Positions 1-7,125 of a stretch of DNA of 27,672 bases are shown here, one piece after another (within the stretch, counting starts at the first letter, position 1; each line of letters begins with the position of its first letter). Under the pieces are notes generated by a model. That model ran no database searches. It had not been told where the DNA came from and saw only the letters and a program-made list of their open reading frames with translations. The stretch is from an uncultured Prevotella sp. (GTDB lineage: Bacteria; Bacteroidota; Bacteroidia; Bacteroidales; Bacteroidaceae): positions 1 to 27,672 of the forward strand of contig URDM01000037.1 of assembly GCA_900546575.1 (NCBI GenBank), given 5' to 3'. Position numbers and translations under genes: made by a program.

Positions 1-76
1 CAAAAACTCGTTGTACATCCACACAAGAACGTACAACGAGTTTTTTTATTTATATTGGGAGTTTTGACACACCCTC
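1..76. repeat. Left copy of window-terminal inverted repeat
   Basis: These 76 bases are the exact reverse complement of 27596-27671. The outer part is a perfect hairpin: a 15-bp stem (2-16 with 31-45, AAAAACTCGTTGTAC) around a 14-nt loop, followed by a T-run, so it could act as a terminator. The inner part ends in TTTTGACACACCCTC. Because both window ends fall in the same element, it is probably a dispersed repeat at which an assembly stopped, but this is inference. Confidence 0.9.
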
Positions 77-350
77 TGTACGGATTGAAAATAGCAAAAC
101 GCCCTGCAAGGGCAAAAGCATTGATAATTAACGCTTTTGCTCTTACAGGGCGCATTGTTTTTGATGGCTTTTTACCTCAGGGCGTTGCCCTGGGCTATGT
201 GCTTCTGCCCCTTCGGGGCGTGCTGCTTAGAGTTTTGCACACCCTCACTCAGCCTTCATTTACAGTAGATTGAGCTGGTATAGCAGGGAAGCTATACCCT
301 CCTACAGATAGCCTTCTTCTTGCCTTTTTTGACTTTTGACACACCCCTCC
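61..350. repeat. Hairpin-rich repeat cluster with repeated TTTTGACACACCC motif
   Basis: No gene is seen here. The motif TTTTGACACACCC occurs at about 62-74 and 335-347, and a one-base-shorter version (TTTTGCACACCC) at about 233-244. Between the first two lie a long hairpin (100-119 with 133-152, 20 bp, two mismatches), CAGGGC-GTT-GCCCTG (178-192) and a GCCCC/GGGGC hairpin (about 208-219). A further hairpin, GGTATAGC/GCTATACC (277-284 with 291-298), is followed by CTCCTAC, the same tail that follows the oriC REPIN hairpins. A 19-bp direct repeat with core CCTCCTATTATTTGCC lies at about 346-381. The arrangement resembles nested REP-type elements. Confidence 0.6.
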
Positions 351-387
351 TATTATTTGCCACCCCCTCCTATTATTTGCCAAAAAC

Positions 388-490
388 AAAAGGACTCCTT
401 TTGCATTGTAAAACGAATCCTTTTGCATTGTAAAAGGACTCCTTTTGGAGGGCAAAACGAGTCCTTTTGGAAGCCAAAAGGACTCCTTTT
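388..490. repeat. 22-bp-period palindrome array 1 (five units)
   Basis: Five 15-bp units start at 388, 410, 432, 454 and 476, exactly 22 bp apart. Units 1, 3 and 5 are the palindrome AAAAGGACTCCTTTT; units 2 and 4 are AAAACGA(A/G)TCCTTTT. The 7-nt spacers are gcattgt, gcattgt, ggagggc and ggaagcc. The same architecture recurs at 8326-8449 and 20097-20199. The even phasing (about two helical turns) and dyad cores suggest protein binding sites on one DNA face; function unknown. Confidence 0.85.
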
Positions 491-515
491 CAAAATAGTA
501 TGTAATCATTCTGTT

Positions 516-612
516 AAGTATAACTAACAAAACTGCAATCTGACGGAATTTTGTTTGTTATACTTTATAAATTAGTTATATTTGCATAAAGTTTTAAGTA
601 TAACTAATAAAA
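516..612. promoter_or_regulatory. Three operator-like motif copies around ATPase promoter
   Basis: The 17-bp motif AAGTATAACTAACAAAA is at 516-532, an inverted copy with one mismatch at 549-565, and a third direct copy with one mismatch at 596-612. The inverted copy overlaps the -33 element (554-557) and the third lies just after the predicted transcription start. This spacing fits repressor or autoregulatory binding. The first two copies could also form a 17-bp hairpin in the DNA. Confidence 0.55.
554..584 (+). promoter_or_regulatory. Bacteroidetes-type promoter of AAA+ ATPase gene
   Basis: TTTG at 554-557, 19 nt, then TATATTTG at 577-584. This matches the known Bacteroidetes primary-sigma consensus TTTG-N19-21-TAnnTTTG. 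Transcription should start near 590, which places a TTG codon at 582 inside the promoter and supports the ATG at 621 as the real start. Confidence 0.8.
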
Positions 613-620
613 ATATCCTT

Positions 621-1832
621 ATGATAAAGCTTATCAACCGCCCGGACTATACAGAGCGTATAGCTCCGTTTATCGGCAAGAATATAATAAAGGTGCTGAC
701 AGGCCAGCGCCGTGTAGGAAAGAGCTGTATCTTAAGACAGATACAGGAACATATTGAGCACACCAATGCCAACTGCAATACAATATGTATAAACAAGGAA
801 CTGGAGGAATTTGCCTTCATACGCACCAATGAGGAACTGACTGCATACGTCAACGAACACCTCAAGGAGGCATGTGACAACTATCTTTTCATCGACGAGG
901 TGCAGGACATAAAGGGATTTGAACACACGCTGCGCAGCCTGCAGGCACAGAACGCTTGCGACATATTCATAACCGGCAGCAACGCCACTATGCTGTCAAG
1001 CGAACTTTCCACTTATCTGTCTGGACGTTACATCGAGTTTCATATCCACAGCCTCTCCTATAAAGAATTCATGGAGTTCAACCGTCTTGCTCCTACCACC
1101 CAGACACTGCGCGAATATCTCACATACGGCGGACTGCCTTATCTTACCAACCTGCCATTGCAACGCGACATAGTGTTTGAATATCTGCGTAACGTGTATT
1201 CAACTATCATTCTGAAGGATGTGGTGAAGCGTGAGAATATACGCAATGTGGACTTTCTTGAAACGCTCGCACTATATACCGCCGATAACGTTGGCAACCT
1301 GTTTTCAGCCAACAACATAAGCCGCTATCTCAAATCACAGCGCGTCAACATTTCGCCTCTGCAAGTGATAAACTACCTGAAGGCTCTGCAAAACGCTTAT
1401 CTGATAAATAAGGTGCGACGCATCGACGTAAACGGACTGAAGACTTTTGAAATTGGAGACAAGTATTATTTTGAAGATCTCGGACTGCGCAACTGCCACT
1501 TCGGATTCAATATGCAGAACGATATACACAAACTTATGGAGAACGCCATATACCTGCATCTCTCACAACATCAATACGAGGTGTTCACGGGACAGCAGAC
1601 GGGTGGACGCGAGGTGGATTTCGTTGCACGCAAAAACGATGAGGTTGTGTATATACAGTCGTCATACATGATGAACGATGAAGCTACACGCCAACGGGAA
1701 TTCGGAAATCTGCAGAATATCGCCAATAACTATCCGAAATACGTTGTCAGTCTGGACGAATGGACAAGCGGAAGCAATGTTGATGGTATCAAACACGTAC
1801 ACTTAGGAGAATTTCTGCAAACTCTTCCTTAA
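621..1832 (+). CDS. AAA+ ATPase with C-terminal DUF4143 domain
   Basis: 403-residue P-loop ATPase of the large Bacteroidetes/archaeal 'ATP-binding protein, DUF4143' family. Walker A is GQRRVGKS (residues 28-35), Walker B LFIDE (89-93), and a sensor-like ITGSNA follows at 117-122. The C-terminal half fits DUF4143, with REVDFVARK at about 330-338, a degenerate PD-(D/E)XK-like nuclease fold signature. The family is abundant, its cellular role is poorly defined, and members are often found in mobile or stress-linked settings. The start is the ATG at 621: an upstream in-frame TTG (582) lies inside the -7 promoter element. The gene stands alone, convergent with the WYL regulator 63 bp away, with no terminator hairpin seen between them. 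The three operator-like repeats around the promoter suggest regulation. Family assignment is firm; function is unknown. Confidence 0.9.
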   Translation: MIKLINRPDYTERIAPFIGKNIIKVLTGQRRVGKSCILRQIQEHIEHTNANCNTICINKELEEFAFIRTNEELTAYVNEHLKEACDNYLFIDEVQDIKGFEHTLRSLQAQNACDIFITGSNATMLSSELSTYLSGRYIEFHIHSLSYKEFMEFNRLAPTTQTLREYLTYGGLPYLTNLPLQRDIVFEYLRNVYSTIILKDVVKRENIRNVDFLETLALYTADNVGNLFSANNISRYLKSQRVNISPLQVINYLKALQNAYLINKVRRIDVNGLKTFEIGDKYYFEDLGLRNCHFGFNMQNDIHKLMENAIYLHLSQHQYEVFTGQQTGGREVDFVARKNDEVVYIQSSYMMNDEATRQREFGNLQNIANNYPKYVVSLDEWTSGSNVDGIKHVHLGEFLQTLP

Positions 1833-1895
1833 ACGGAATACTGTACAAGCACCAGACTGACTGAAACCAACTGTAGGAAAAACCTCATAGTCCTG

Positions 1896-2804
1896 TCAAA
1901 CATGACCATTCTCCCCCATCGACCTTATTTTCTCCATGATATAGTCGATGAACTGCGGGCAGCCGATAATTTCAATGTCGTCATAGAGCCCAAGCACAAA
2001 GCGGCCTATGCCGAGAAACGACGCCACGTCGGTGTGGAAGGTCCAGCTGCCGTCGTCGTTGGCTGTGATGCACTGCTCCGACTGCGGATATTCCTCTATC
2101 ATAAGATTGTGCGAGAGCTGGCCAAGACGCAGAGTGACGGGATAGCGCTGCTCGCCCGAGAACATGAACATGTCGGTGTAGAGGTCCTTGTGCATCGGCT
2201 CGAACGTCCACGGCACGTCGAGTATGTCGACACTCTCCATTCGCGAGAGCTTGAATGTCTTGTTGATGTGCGAACTGATTTCGTAACAACGCACGTCGCG
2301 ACCGTCGTTCATCATCATGTACGGCTCCACTATGCGGTCGGAAACGCTGTGGCTGTGGGGCGACGAATACTTGCGCAGCACCACCATGCGGCGCGCCGCT
2401 ATGGCTTCCTTTAGTCGCGCCATGCACTGGTCGACCCTGCGCTGCACTTCGGGATTGGCAATGTCGGATATATTGAAGGCGCGTGCGAGCTTCTGACGCA
2501 CACGTTGGGCGGTGTAGTCGCACTGTTCGCTTGCCGACAGACGACGACAGATGTAGGCTGCCTCGTCCTCGCTGAGCGCTATGTTCTCGTGCAGTCGGCG
2601 GAAGAAAGGCGACGAATGGTCGAGATGATAGCGTGTGCCGGTCTTGACAAGGATGAATCCGCAGTCGCGCAGATAGTCGAAATAGTTGTACAGATGGCGT
2701 CGGGTGATGCCCAGACGGTCGGCTATCTCCTGCGCCGTGTAGCTGCCGTTGTCGGCAAGGAGGAGTATGAGGTCAAGCTCGCGACCGTATTTGTCCATTC
2801 GCAT
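1896..2804 (-). CDS. WYL-domain HTH transcriptional regulator
   Basis: 302-residue regulator. An N-terminal winged helix-turn-helix (about residues 7-50, with TAQEIADRLGITRRHLYNYF) is followed by a WYL-type ligand-sensing domain (about 130-220) and a WCX-like C-terminal region. The WYL motif is degenerate (VRCYEIS at its position). WYL proteins are transcription factors thought to sense nucleic acids or nucleotides and are common near defence genes, but no defence operon is visible here. The frame stays open for 40 codons upstream, but that stretch is the translation of two C/G-rich REP-like repeats, so the ATG at 2804 (or 2798, sequence MRMDKYG) is chosen. The gene is a single unit between the ATPase (convergent) and the repeat cluster. 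Confidence 0.85.
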   Translation of the reverse strand: MRMDKYGRELDLILLLADNGSYTAQEIADRLGITRRHLYNYFDYLRDCGFILVKTGTRYHLDHSSPFFRRLHENIALSEDEAAYICRRLSASEQCDYTAQRVRQKLARAFNISDIANPEVQRRVDQCMARLKEAIAARRMVVLRKYSSPHSHSVSDRIVEPYMMMNDGRDVRCYEISSHINKTFKLSRMESVDILDVPWTFEPMHKDLYTDMFMFSGEQRYPVTLRLGQLSHNLMIEEYPQSEQCITANDDGSWTFHTDVASFLGIGRFVLGLYDDIEIIGCPQFIDYIMEKIRSMGENGHV

Positions 2805-2819
2805 AACATAAAAATTAAA

Positions 2820-3120
2820 AGCCCTACCCCCTGCCCCTCCCCCGCAGGGAGGGGAGTAATATGTAAAGTAATTGAAAGCCCTACCCCCAAACCCCTCCCC
2901 AGTAGGGAGGGGAGTAATATGCAAAGGCTGCTTACCAATTAAGTCTAAAAGAATAGAAAGCTATCCCCAAAACCCCATCCACAGAAGGGATGGAAACTAA
3001 ATGTATTGGCATAACGCTTTAAATATCTGTTATTTTAACTTAAGCATGTAATATTATGACTTAAGCAGCAGTTACATATAGCTCCCCTCCCTGCTGGGGA
3101 GGGGTCGGGGGTGGGGCTTT
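2820..3120. repeat. Cluster of C/G-rich REP-like hairpins
   Basis: Two direct copies (about 2820-2863 and 2877-2921) share GCCCTACCCCC...CCCTCCCC...GGGAGGGGAGTAATATG with a CCCTCCC/GGGAGGG hairpin. A diverged copy lies at about 2958-3000 (CCCCATCC/GGGATGG). An inverted copy at 3080-3118 faces them. The paired orientation resembles a BIME. Such repeats are widespread in Bacteroidales intergenic DNA. The spacer between (about 3001-3079) is AT-rich with no gene. Confidence 0.75.
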
Positions 3121-3124
3121 TTTT

Positions 3125-4048
3125 TTACTTCTTCTTCTCCACTTTCTTCTCTACCTTCACCACTTCAACGGTGAAGATGAGCGTTGAATAAGGCTTGATT
3201 TCGCCAGCCGAGCGTGCTCCATAGCCCAGGTTCTGCGGGATATAGAGTTCCCACTTGCTGCCCTCGGGCATCATGCAGAGTGCCTCGGTCCAACCCTTGA
3301 TGACCTGGTCGGGGCGGAATGTGGTGGTATCTGGGTTGCGCTTGTAGCTGCTGTCGAACACTTTGCCGTCGATGGTGCGTCCCTCGTACTTCACCGTAAC
3401 GTTGTCGTCCTTGGTGGCAATGCTGCCCTTGCCGGCTGTTATTACCTTATACTGAAGTCCGGAAGTGGTAGTCTTCACGCCTTCCTTTGTAGCGTTCTGC
3501 TTTATCCACGCCTCGTTGTCGAGCTTGTACTGTCGTTCGGCACGCTCCTTTGCCTCCTTCATGGTGGTCTGGAAGTAGCGTTCGGCCTGGTCCTGATGCA
3601 TGAGTGTGGTGTCGCTTGCCACGGCTGCAAGGAATCCGCTGTTGAACTTGAGGCTGTCGAGGGTGTACTCGGTGCCCTTGACGTCGCTGCTTACGTTGGG
3701 ATAGATGCGTGTGTCGATCATCTGCGCAATCTGCATGGCAGCGCAACGTGCTGCAAACTGCTTGTCGTGCTGTGCCGACACGGCCTCGCGCAGAGTCTCT
3801 ATGAAGGTCTGAACGTTTGTAGAGTCGACGCCGAACTGCGTCTTCACGTAGTCCATAAGTCCGCGTGTGGTGAACATTCCGGCTGCATAGCTCAGCGAAT
3901 CGCTGGCACTCAACAGCTGCGGATAGGCAGGCTGGATGACAGCAGCGGCTACGGCTTTCTTCTTTTTCTTGTCTTTCTTTACGCCGGGATTGACGGCAAA
4001 CGCTGTCGTCGCGAATACGGCGAGAGCGATGATAAGCAACTTCTTCAT
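3125..4048 (-). CDS. Periplasmic FKBP-type peptidyl-prolyl cis-trans isomerase
   Basis: 307 residues. A cleavable signal peptide (residues 1-18, hydrophobic core LLIIALAVFATTAFA) is followed by a lysine-rich stretch (KKDKKKKK, about 25-32), an FKBP-type N-terminal dimerisation domain (about 50-180, LSYAAGMFTTRGLMDYV) and a C-terminal FKBP fold (about 200-300). FKBP hallmarks are YEGRTIDGKVFDSS, VIKGWTEAL (active-site Trp) and YIPQNLGYG. The tail is very basic (KVEKKVEKKK). It should catalyse prolyl isomerisation and chaperone folding in the periplasm, like FkpA/Mip. It is the last of three FKBP genes in one direction, 73 bp after the lipoprotein paralogue, and probably shares their transcript. 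Its stop codon abuts the inverted REP copy at 3080-3120. Confidence 0.92.
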   Translation of the reverse strand: MKKLLIIALAVFATTAFAVNPGVKKDKKKKKAVAAAVIQPAYPQLLSASDSLSYAAGMFTTRGLMDYVKTQFGVDSTNVQTFIETLREAVSAQHDKQFAARCAAMQIAQMIDTRIYPNVSSDVKGTEYTLDSLKFNSGFLAAVASDTTLMHQDQAERYFQTTMKEAKERAERQYKLDNEAWIKQNATKEGVKTTTSGLQYKVITAGKGSIATKDDNVTVKYEGRTIDGKVFDSSYKRNPDTTTFRPDQVIKGWTEALCMMPEGSKWELYIPQNLGYGARSAGEIKPYSTLIFTVEVVKVEKKVEKKK

Positions 4049-4121
4049 TGATTAATACATTTAAAATAGGGCGGCCTTGTGGGTCGCCCTGATTGTTTTT
4101 TATTGTTCTGTGTGTGCGGAA

Positions 4122-5000
4122 TTACTTGCCGTTCACCTTGATGAGCTCAATCTTGAACACCAGCGGTGAATAAGGCTTGATCTGACCCTGCTCACGATCA
4201 CCGTAAGCCAGCTCCTGCGGGATGTAAACTTCCCATACCGAGCCTGCAGGCATGTGTACGAGAGCCTCTGTCCAGCCCTTGATAACCTGGTTGGCACGCA
4301 AGTCTACAGCCTGGCCACGCTTGTAGCTGCTGTCGAATACGGTGCCGTCGATGAGTCGGCCTTCGTAGTTTACAGTTACGAGTGATGTATCCTTAGGCAT
4401 AGCACCGTTGCCTTCCTTGATAACCTTGTACTGAACGCCTGAAGGAAGAGTCTTCACGCCAGCCTTCTTTGCATTGGCTGCCATCCACTCTTCGCCCTTC
4501 TTCTTCAGCGGACCGTACTCTTCTTCCATGTGCTTTGACTTGATTGCCATCATCTTCATCTGAGCAACCTGGCTTGCCTGTTCTACTGTCATGAGTCCCT
4601 TCTTCTCCTTTACGCCCTGGATGAATCCGGCAAGGAAGTTCTTCATTGATATTGTCTTGGTAGAATCATCGCCGAAGAGCTCGTGGTTGATGCCCTTCAC
4701 CATGCGGTTGCTAATCTGCTGACCGATCTGGATACCCATATAGTAGGCAGCCTTCTTCTTGTCGTCGCCTGCATTTGCACCCTCACGCAGACCCTTTATG
4801 AAAGCGTCCATGTATGTAGTGTCTACATCCATCTGCACGAGATACTGCTTCAGACCCTGTGTCTGTGCCAGACCGATGGCATACGACAGTGTGTCTACAT
4901 CGTTCTTAAGGTTAGGCTTGTTAGAGCCTGAGTTGCCGCAAGAAGCCACGAAGCTTGCTACAGCGATAGCCAATGCGGCTACGATTGAGAATTTCTTCAT
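4122..5000 (-). CDS. Lipoprotein FKBP-type peptidyl-prolyl isomerase
   Basis: 292 residues. The start MKKFSIVAALAIAVASFVASC-G is a type II signal peptide with a lipobox ending at Cys21, so the mature protein is an envelope lipoprotein. An FKBP_N domain (about 35-165, LSYAIGLAQTQGLKQYL) precedes a C-terminal FKBP domain (about 185-290) with YEGRLIDGTVFDSS, VIKGWTEALVHMPAG and YIPQELAYG. It probably assists folding of exported or outer-membrane proteins. The gene lies 43 bp after the cytoplasmic paralogue and 73 bp before the secreted one, giving one likely operon. The three share the same two-domain plan, so they are tandem paralogues specialised by location. Lipid attachment would use Lgt, encoded at 9200-10066. 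Confidence 0.93.
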   Translation of the reverse strand: MKKFSIVAALAIAVASFVASCGNSGSNKPNLKNDVDTLSYAIGLAQTQGLKQYLVQMDVDTTYMDAFIKGLREGANAGDDKKKAAYYMGIQIGQQISNRMVKGINHELFGDDSTKTISMKNFLAGFIQGVKEKKGLMTVEQASQVAQMKMMAIKSKHMEEEYGPLKKKGEEWMAANAKKAGVKTLPSGVQYKVIKEGNGAMPKDTSLVTVNYEGRLIDGTVFDSSYKRGQAVDLRANQVIKGWTEALVHMPAGSVWEVYIPQELAYGDREQGQIKPYSPLVFKIELIKVNGK

Positions 5001-5043
5001 TTTCTTATGTGTTTTTATTGTTTTTCTGTATTACGCTGATGCA

Positions 5044-5649
5044 TTACATCACCTTGATAAGCTCTACGTCGAACACGAGAGCTGCAAACGGCGGGATGGC
5101 TGCTCCTGCACCGCGCTCGCCGTAAGCAAGCTGGTAGGGGATGAAGAAGCGATACTTGGCACCCTCAGACATAAGCTGTACGCCCTCTGTCCAACCTGCG
5201 ATTACGCCGTTGAGGGGGAATGTAGCCGACTCGCCGCGCTTGTAGCTGCTGTCGAATACGGTTCCGTCGATGAGTCGTCCTTCGTAGTGGCACTCCACAG
5301 TGTCCTCGGCTGTCGGCTTCTTGCCGCTGCCTTCGTTGAGCACCTGATACATAAGACCAGAAGGCAGGGATACTACGCCCTCTTCCATAGCCTTCTCGGC
5401 GAGCCATGCTTCGCCCTTTTCCTTGTTCTCCTTATACTTCTCGGCGGCGGCAGCGCGCTGCTTTGCCTCCTGCTGCTGGAAAAATTCTGTAACGATTGTC
5501 TGCGCTTCCTGATCGGCAATCTGCGGCTGCTTGCCTGCTATGATGTCCTTGATAGCCTGAGCGAAGTCGTCGATGTTGAGGCTGTCGGCACCCATCTGCG
5601 AGAGCTGTCGGCCGATGCCAAGGCCAAGAGCGTAACTAAGTTTGTCCAT
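5044..5649 (-). CDS. Cytoplasmic FKBP-type peptidyl-prolyl isomerase
   Basis: 201 residues with no signal peptide; it begins directly with the FKBP_N helix region (LSYALGLGIGRQLSQMG, residues 4-20), a charged helix rich in Q/K/E (about 65-95, QQQEAKQRAAAAEKYKENKEKG) and the FKBP fold (about 105-200). Motifs are YEGRLIDGTVFDSS, VIAGWTEGVQLMSEG, and IPYQLAYGERGAG. It is expected to act in the cytosol as a dimeric isomerase/chaperone. It is the first gene of the three-FKBP run. A -7 element (TACTTTTG, minus strand, 5696-5703) lies about 45 bp upstream of the ATG and supports this start and operon order. Confidence 0.92.
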   Translation of the reverse strand: MDKLSYALGLGIGRQLSQMGADSLNIDDFAQAIKDIIAGKQPQIADQEAQTIVTEFFQQQEAKQRAAAAEKYKENKEKGEAWLAEKAMEEGVVSLPSGLMYQVLNEGSGKKPTAEDTVECHYEGRLIDGTVFDSSYKRGESATFPLNGVIAGWTEGVQLMSEGAKYRFFIPYQLAYGERGAGAAIPPFAALVFDVELIKVM

Positions 5650-5695
5650 AAATTGTCTTTACGTGTTTTTATTTTTTAATGTAATTATATGTGTG

Positions 5696-5703
5696 CAAAA
5701 GTA
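5696..5703 (-). promoter_or_regulatory. -7 element upstream of FKBP operon
   Basis: TACTTTTG on the minus strand fits TAnnTTTG and sits in an AT-rich stretch about 45 bp before the first FKBP start codon. No good TTTG -33 element is visible at the usual 19-21 nt spacing. Confidence 0.45.
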
Positions 5704-5771
5704 CTATTTTTCTATGATATAAAATATATAATGTCGAAAAATTGCATTTTATTAATAGAAAAGTAGACGAG

Positions 5772-5820
5772 TTGACTTGTACCTCGTTCCTTGTCAACTT
5801 GTACCTCGTTCCTCGTCAAC
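5772..5820. repeat. Short 22-bp tandem duplication
   Basis: The 17-mer ACTTGTACCTCGTTCCT occurs at 5775-5791 and 5797-5813, a 22-bp period, flanked by GTTGAC and GTCAAC half-sites that can pair. It lies between nadA (stop at 5825) and the FKBP promoter region. Role unknown; it could form a weak hairpin after nadA. Confidence 0.6.
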
Positions 5821-5824
5821 CGAC

Positions 5825-6814
5825 TTACGACAGCTCAAGCATGCGCTCGATGGGCTTAACGGCGTCGCGGGCGATTGCCGGGTCTACGGTCACTTCGGGC
5901 CATTCGTGGCGCAGAGTGTTGTAGATTTTCTCGAGGGTGTTCTTCTTCATATACTCACACTCGTTGCATGAGCACCCTACTCCACCCTCCGACACTTCCG
6001 GCGGAACCGGATAGAAACGCACGTCGGGGCAGTTGCGCTCCAACTCGTGCAATATGCCAGCCTCAGTGGCGATGATGTATTCCTTGATTTCGGGATGTGC
6101 TATGGCGTAATTGAGCATGGTGGCTGTTGAGCCCTTTATGTCGGCGACAGCCAGAACGGGCGCCTTGCACTCCAGGTGTGCCATCACCACGGCGTCAGGA
6201 TGCTCAGCCTTCAACTTCACGATGGCCTCTACCGAGAACTTCTCGTGTACATGGCAGCCTCCGTTCCACAACAACATAGAGCGGCCCGACACACTGTTGA
6301 TGTAGTTGCCAAGGTTGTAGTCGGGACCGAAGATTATCTTCTCGTCCTTCGGGAACGACGCCATCACCTTCTCGGCATTGCCCGACGTCACTACAACATC
6401 GGTCAGAGCCTTGACAGCCGCAGTAGTGTTGACATAGCTCACCACCTTGTATCCGGGATGTTCGTCCTTGAACTTCTTCAGATCTTCGGCACGACACGAA
6501 TCGGCAAGCGAGCATCCTGCTGTGAGATCGGGGCACAGCACCTTCTTGTCGGGCGAAAGCAGCTTGCACGTTTCAGCCATAAAGTGAACTCCACACATCA
6601 CAATCATCTTGGCATCGGTCTGTGCTGCCTTGCGGGCAAGGGCCAATGAGTCGCCAACGAAGTCGGCCACTTCCTGTATGTCGCCCACCGTGTAGTAGTG
6701 AGCCAGCAGCACGGCGTCCTTCTCGCGGCACAGGCGGCGTATCTCTTTCTTCAAGTCAACAGACGCTTCGACGGGTTCGTCGATGTATCCCTTCTCTATC
6801 CACTCTTTGTTCAT
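5825..6814 (-). CDS. nadA: Quinolinate synthase NadA
   Basis: 329 residues. It makes quinolinate from iminoaspartate and dihydroxyacetone phosphate in de novo NAD synthesis, using a [4Fe-4S] cluster. Cysteines in the expected ligand contexts are C74 (MCGVHFMAET), C187 (NGGCHVHEKF) and C283/C286 (CSCNECEYMKKNT). Other conserved features are LLAHYYTVGDIQEVADFVGDS near residue 36, YVNTTAAVKA (about 128-137) and HLECKAP (213-219). Full length for the Bacteroidetes form. nadB and nadC are not in the window, so it stands alone here. It is the last gene on the left side of the predicted origin; its 5' side carries AGTTAAGG-type inverted repeats. Assignment is firm. Confidence 0.96.
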   Translation of the reverse strand: MNKEWIEKGYIDEPVEASVDLKKEIRRLCREKDAVLLAHYYTVGDIQEVADFVGDSLALARKAAQTDAKMIVMCGVHFMAETCKLLSPDKKVLCPDLTAGCSLADSCRAEDLKKFKDEHPGYKVVSYVNTTAAVKALTDVVVTSGNAEKVMASFPKDEKIIFGPDYNLGNYINSVSGRSMLLWNGGCHVHEKFSVEAIVKLKAEHPDAVVMAHLECKAPVLAVADIKGSTATMLNYAIAHPEIKEYIIATEAGILHELERNCPDVRFYPVPPEVSEGGVGCSCNECEYMKKNTLEKIYNTLRHEWPEVTVDPAIARDAVKPIERMLELS

Positions 6815-6849
6815 TGTCGTATTGTTTTATGTTATTTAAGTTTCGTAAG

Positions 6850-7010
6850 CGAAAGTAGTTAAGAAGTTAAGGAGTTTTCGCTCCCTACGGTCGCTAAGGA
6901 GTTAAGCCATTAGTCTTTTTTGCTTTATTTATAGCATTAAATCATTTGGCTTAACTTCTTAACTCCTTTAACTACTGAATTCTCTGAACTTGCTAAAGTT
7001 CAGTTATTTT
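6850..7010. repeat. AGTTAAG-type inverted repeats and hairpin upstream of nadA
   Basis: AGTAGTTAAGAAGTTAAGGAG (6855-6875) is matched by an imperfect inverted partner at about 6952-6975, and AAGGAGTTAAGCCA (6896-6909) by TGGCTTAACT at 6947-6956. A separate perfect hairpin, CTGAACTT-gcta-AAGTTCAG (6984-7003), precedes TTATTTTATT. The repeat marks the left border of the origin region. Confidence 0.6.
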
Positions 7011-7060
7011 ATTGTTTCTATTTCCTGTAAGCCTGTCTCCCACCCCATTTGTCAACACCA

Positions 7061-7125
7061 TTTATATATTTACTCTTTTTATTTTTTTTGAAAAGAAAAA
7101 ATATTATGAGTATGATATGTTGTTA
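7061..7125. other. AT-rich tract, candidate DNA unwinding element
   Basis: A 65-bp run almost free of G and C (TATATATTTACTC, then T- and A-tracts, then ATATTATGAG) immediately precedes the first DnaA boxes. The position and composition fit a duplex unwinding element. No experimentally known 13-mer set could be matched. Confidence 0.5.

Noticed and set aside
388..490. CRISPR array interpretation of the 22-bp repeats
   Set aside because: Spacers are only 7 nt and partly repeated, the repeat is 15 bp, and no cas gene is present in the window.
582..620. In-frame TTG that would extend the ATPase by 13 residues
   Set aside because: The TTG is part of the TATATTTG promoter element, so it is not transcribed; the ATG at 621 is used.
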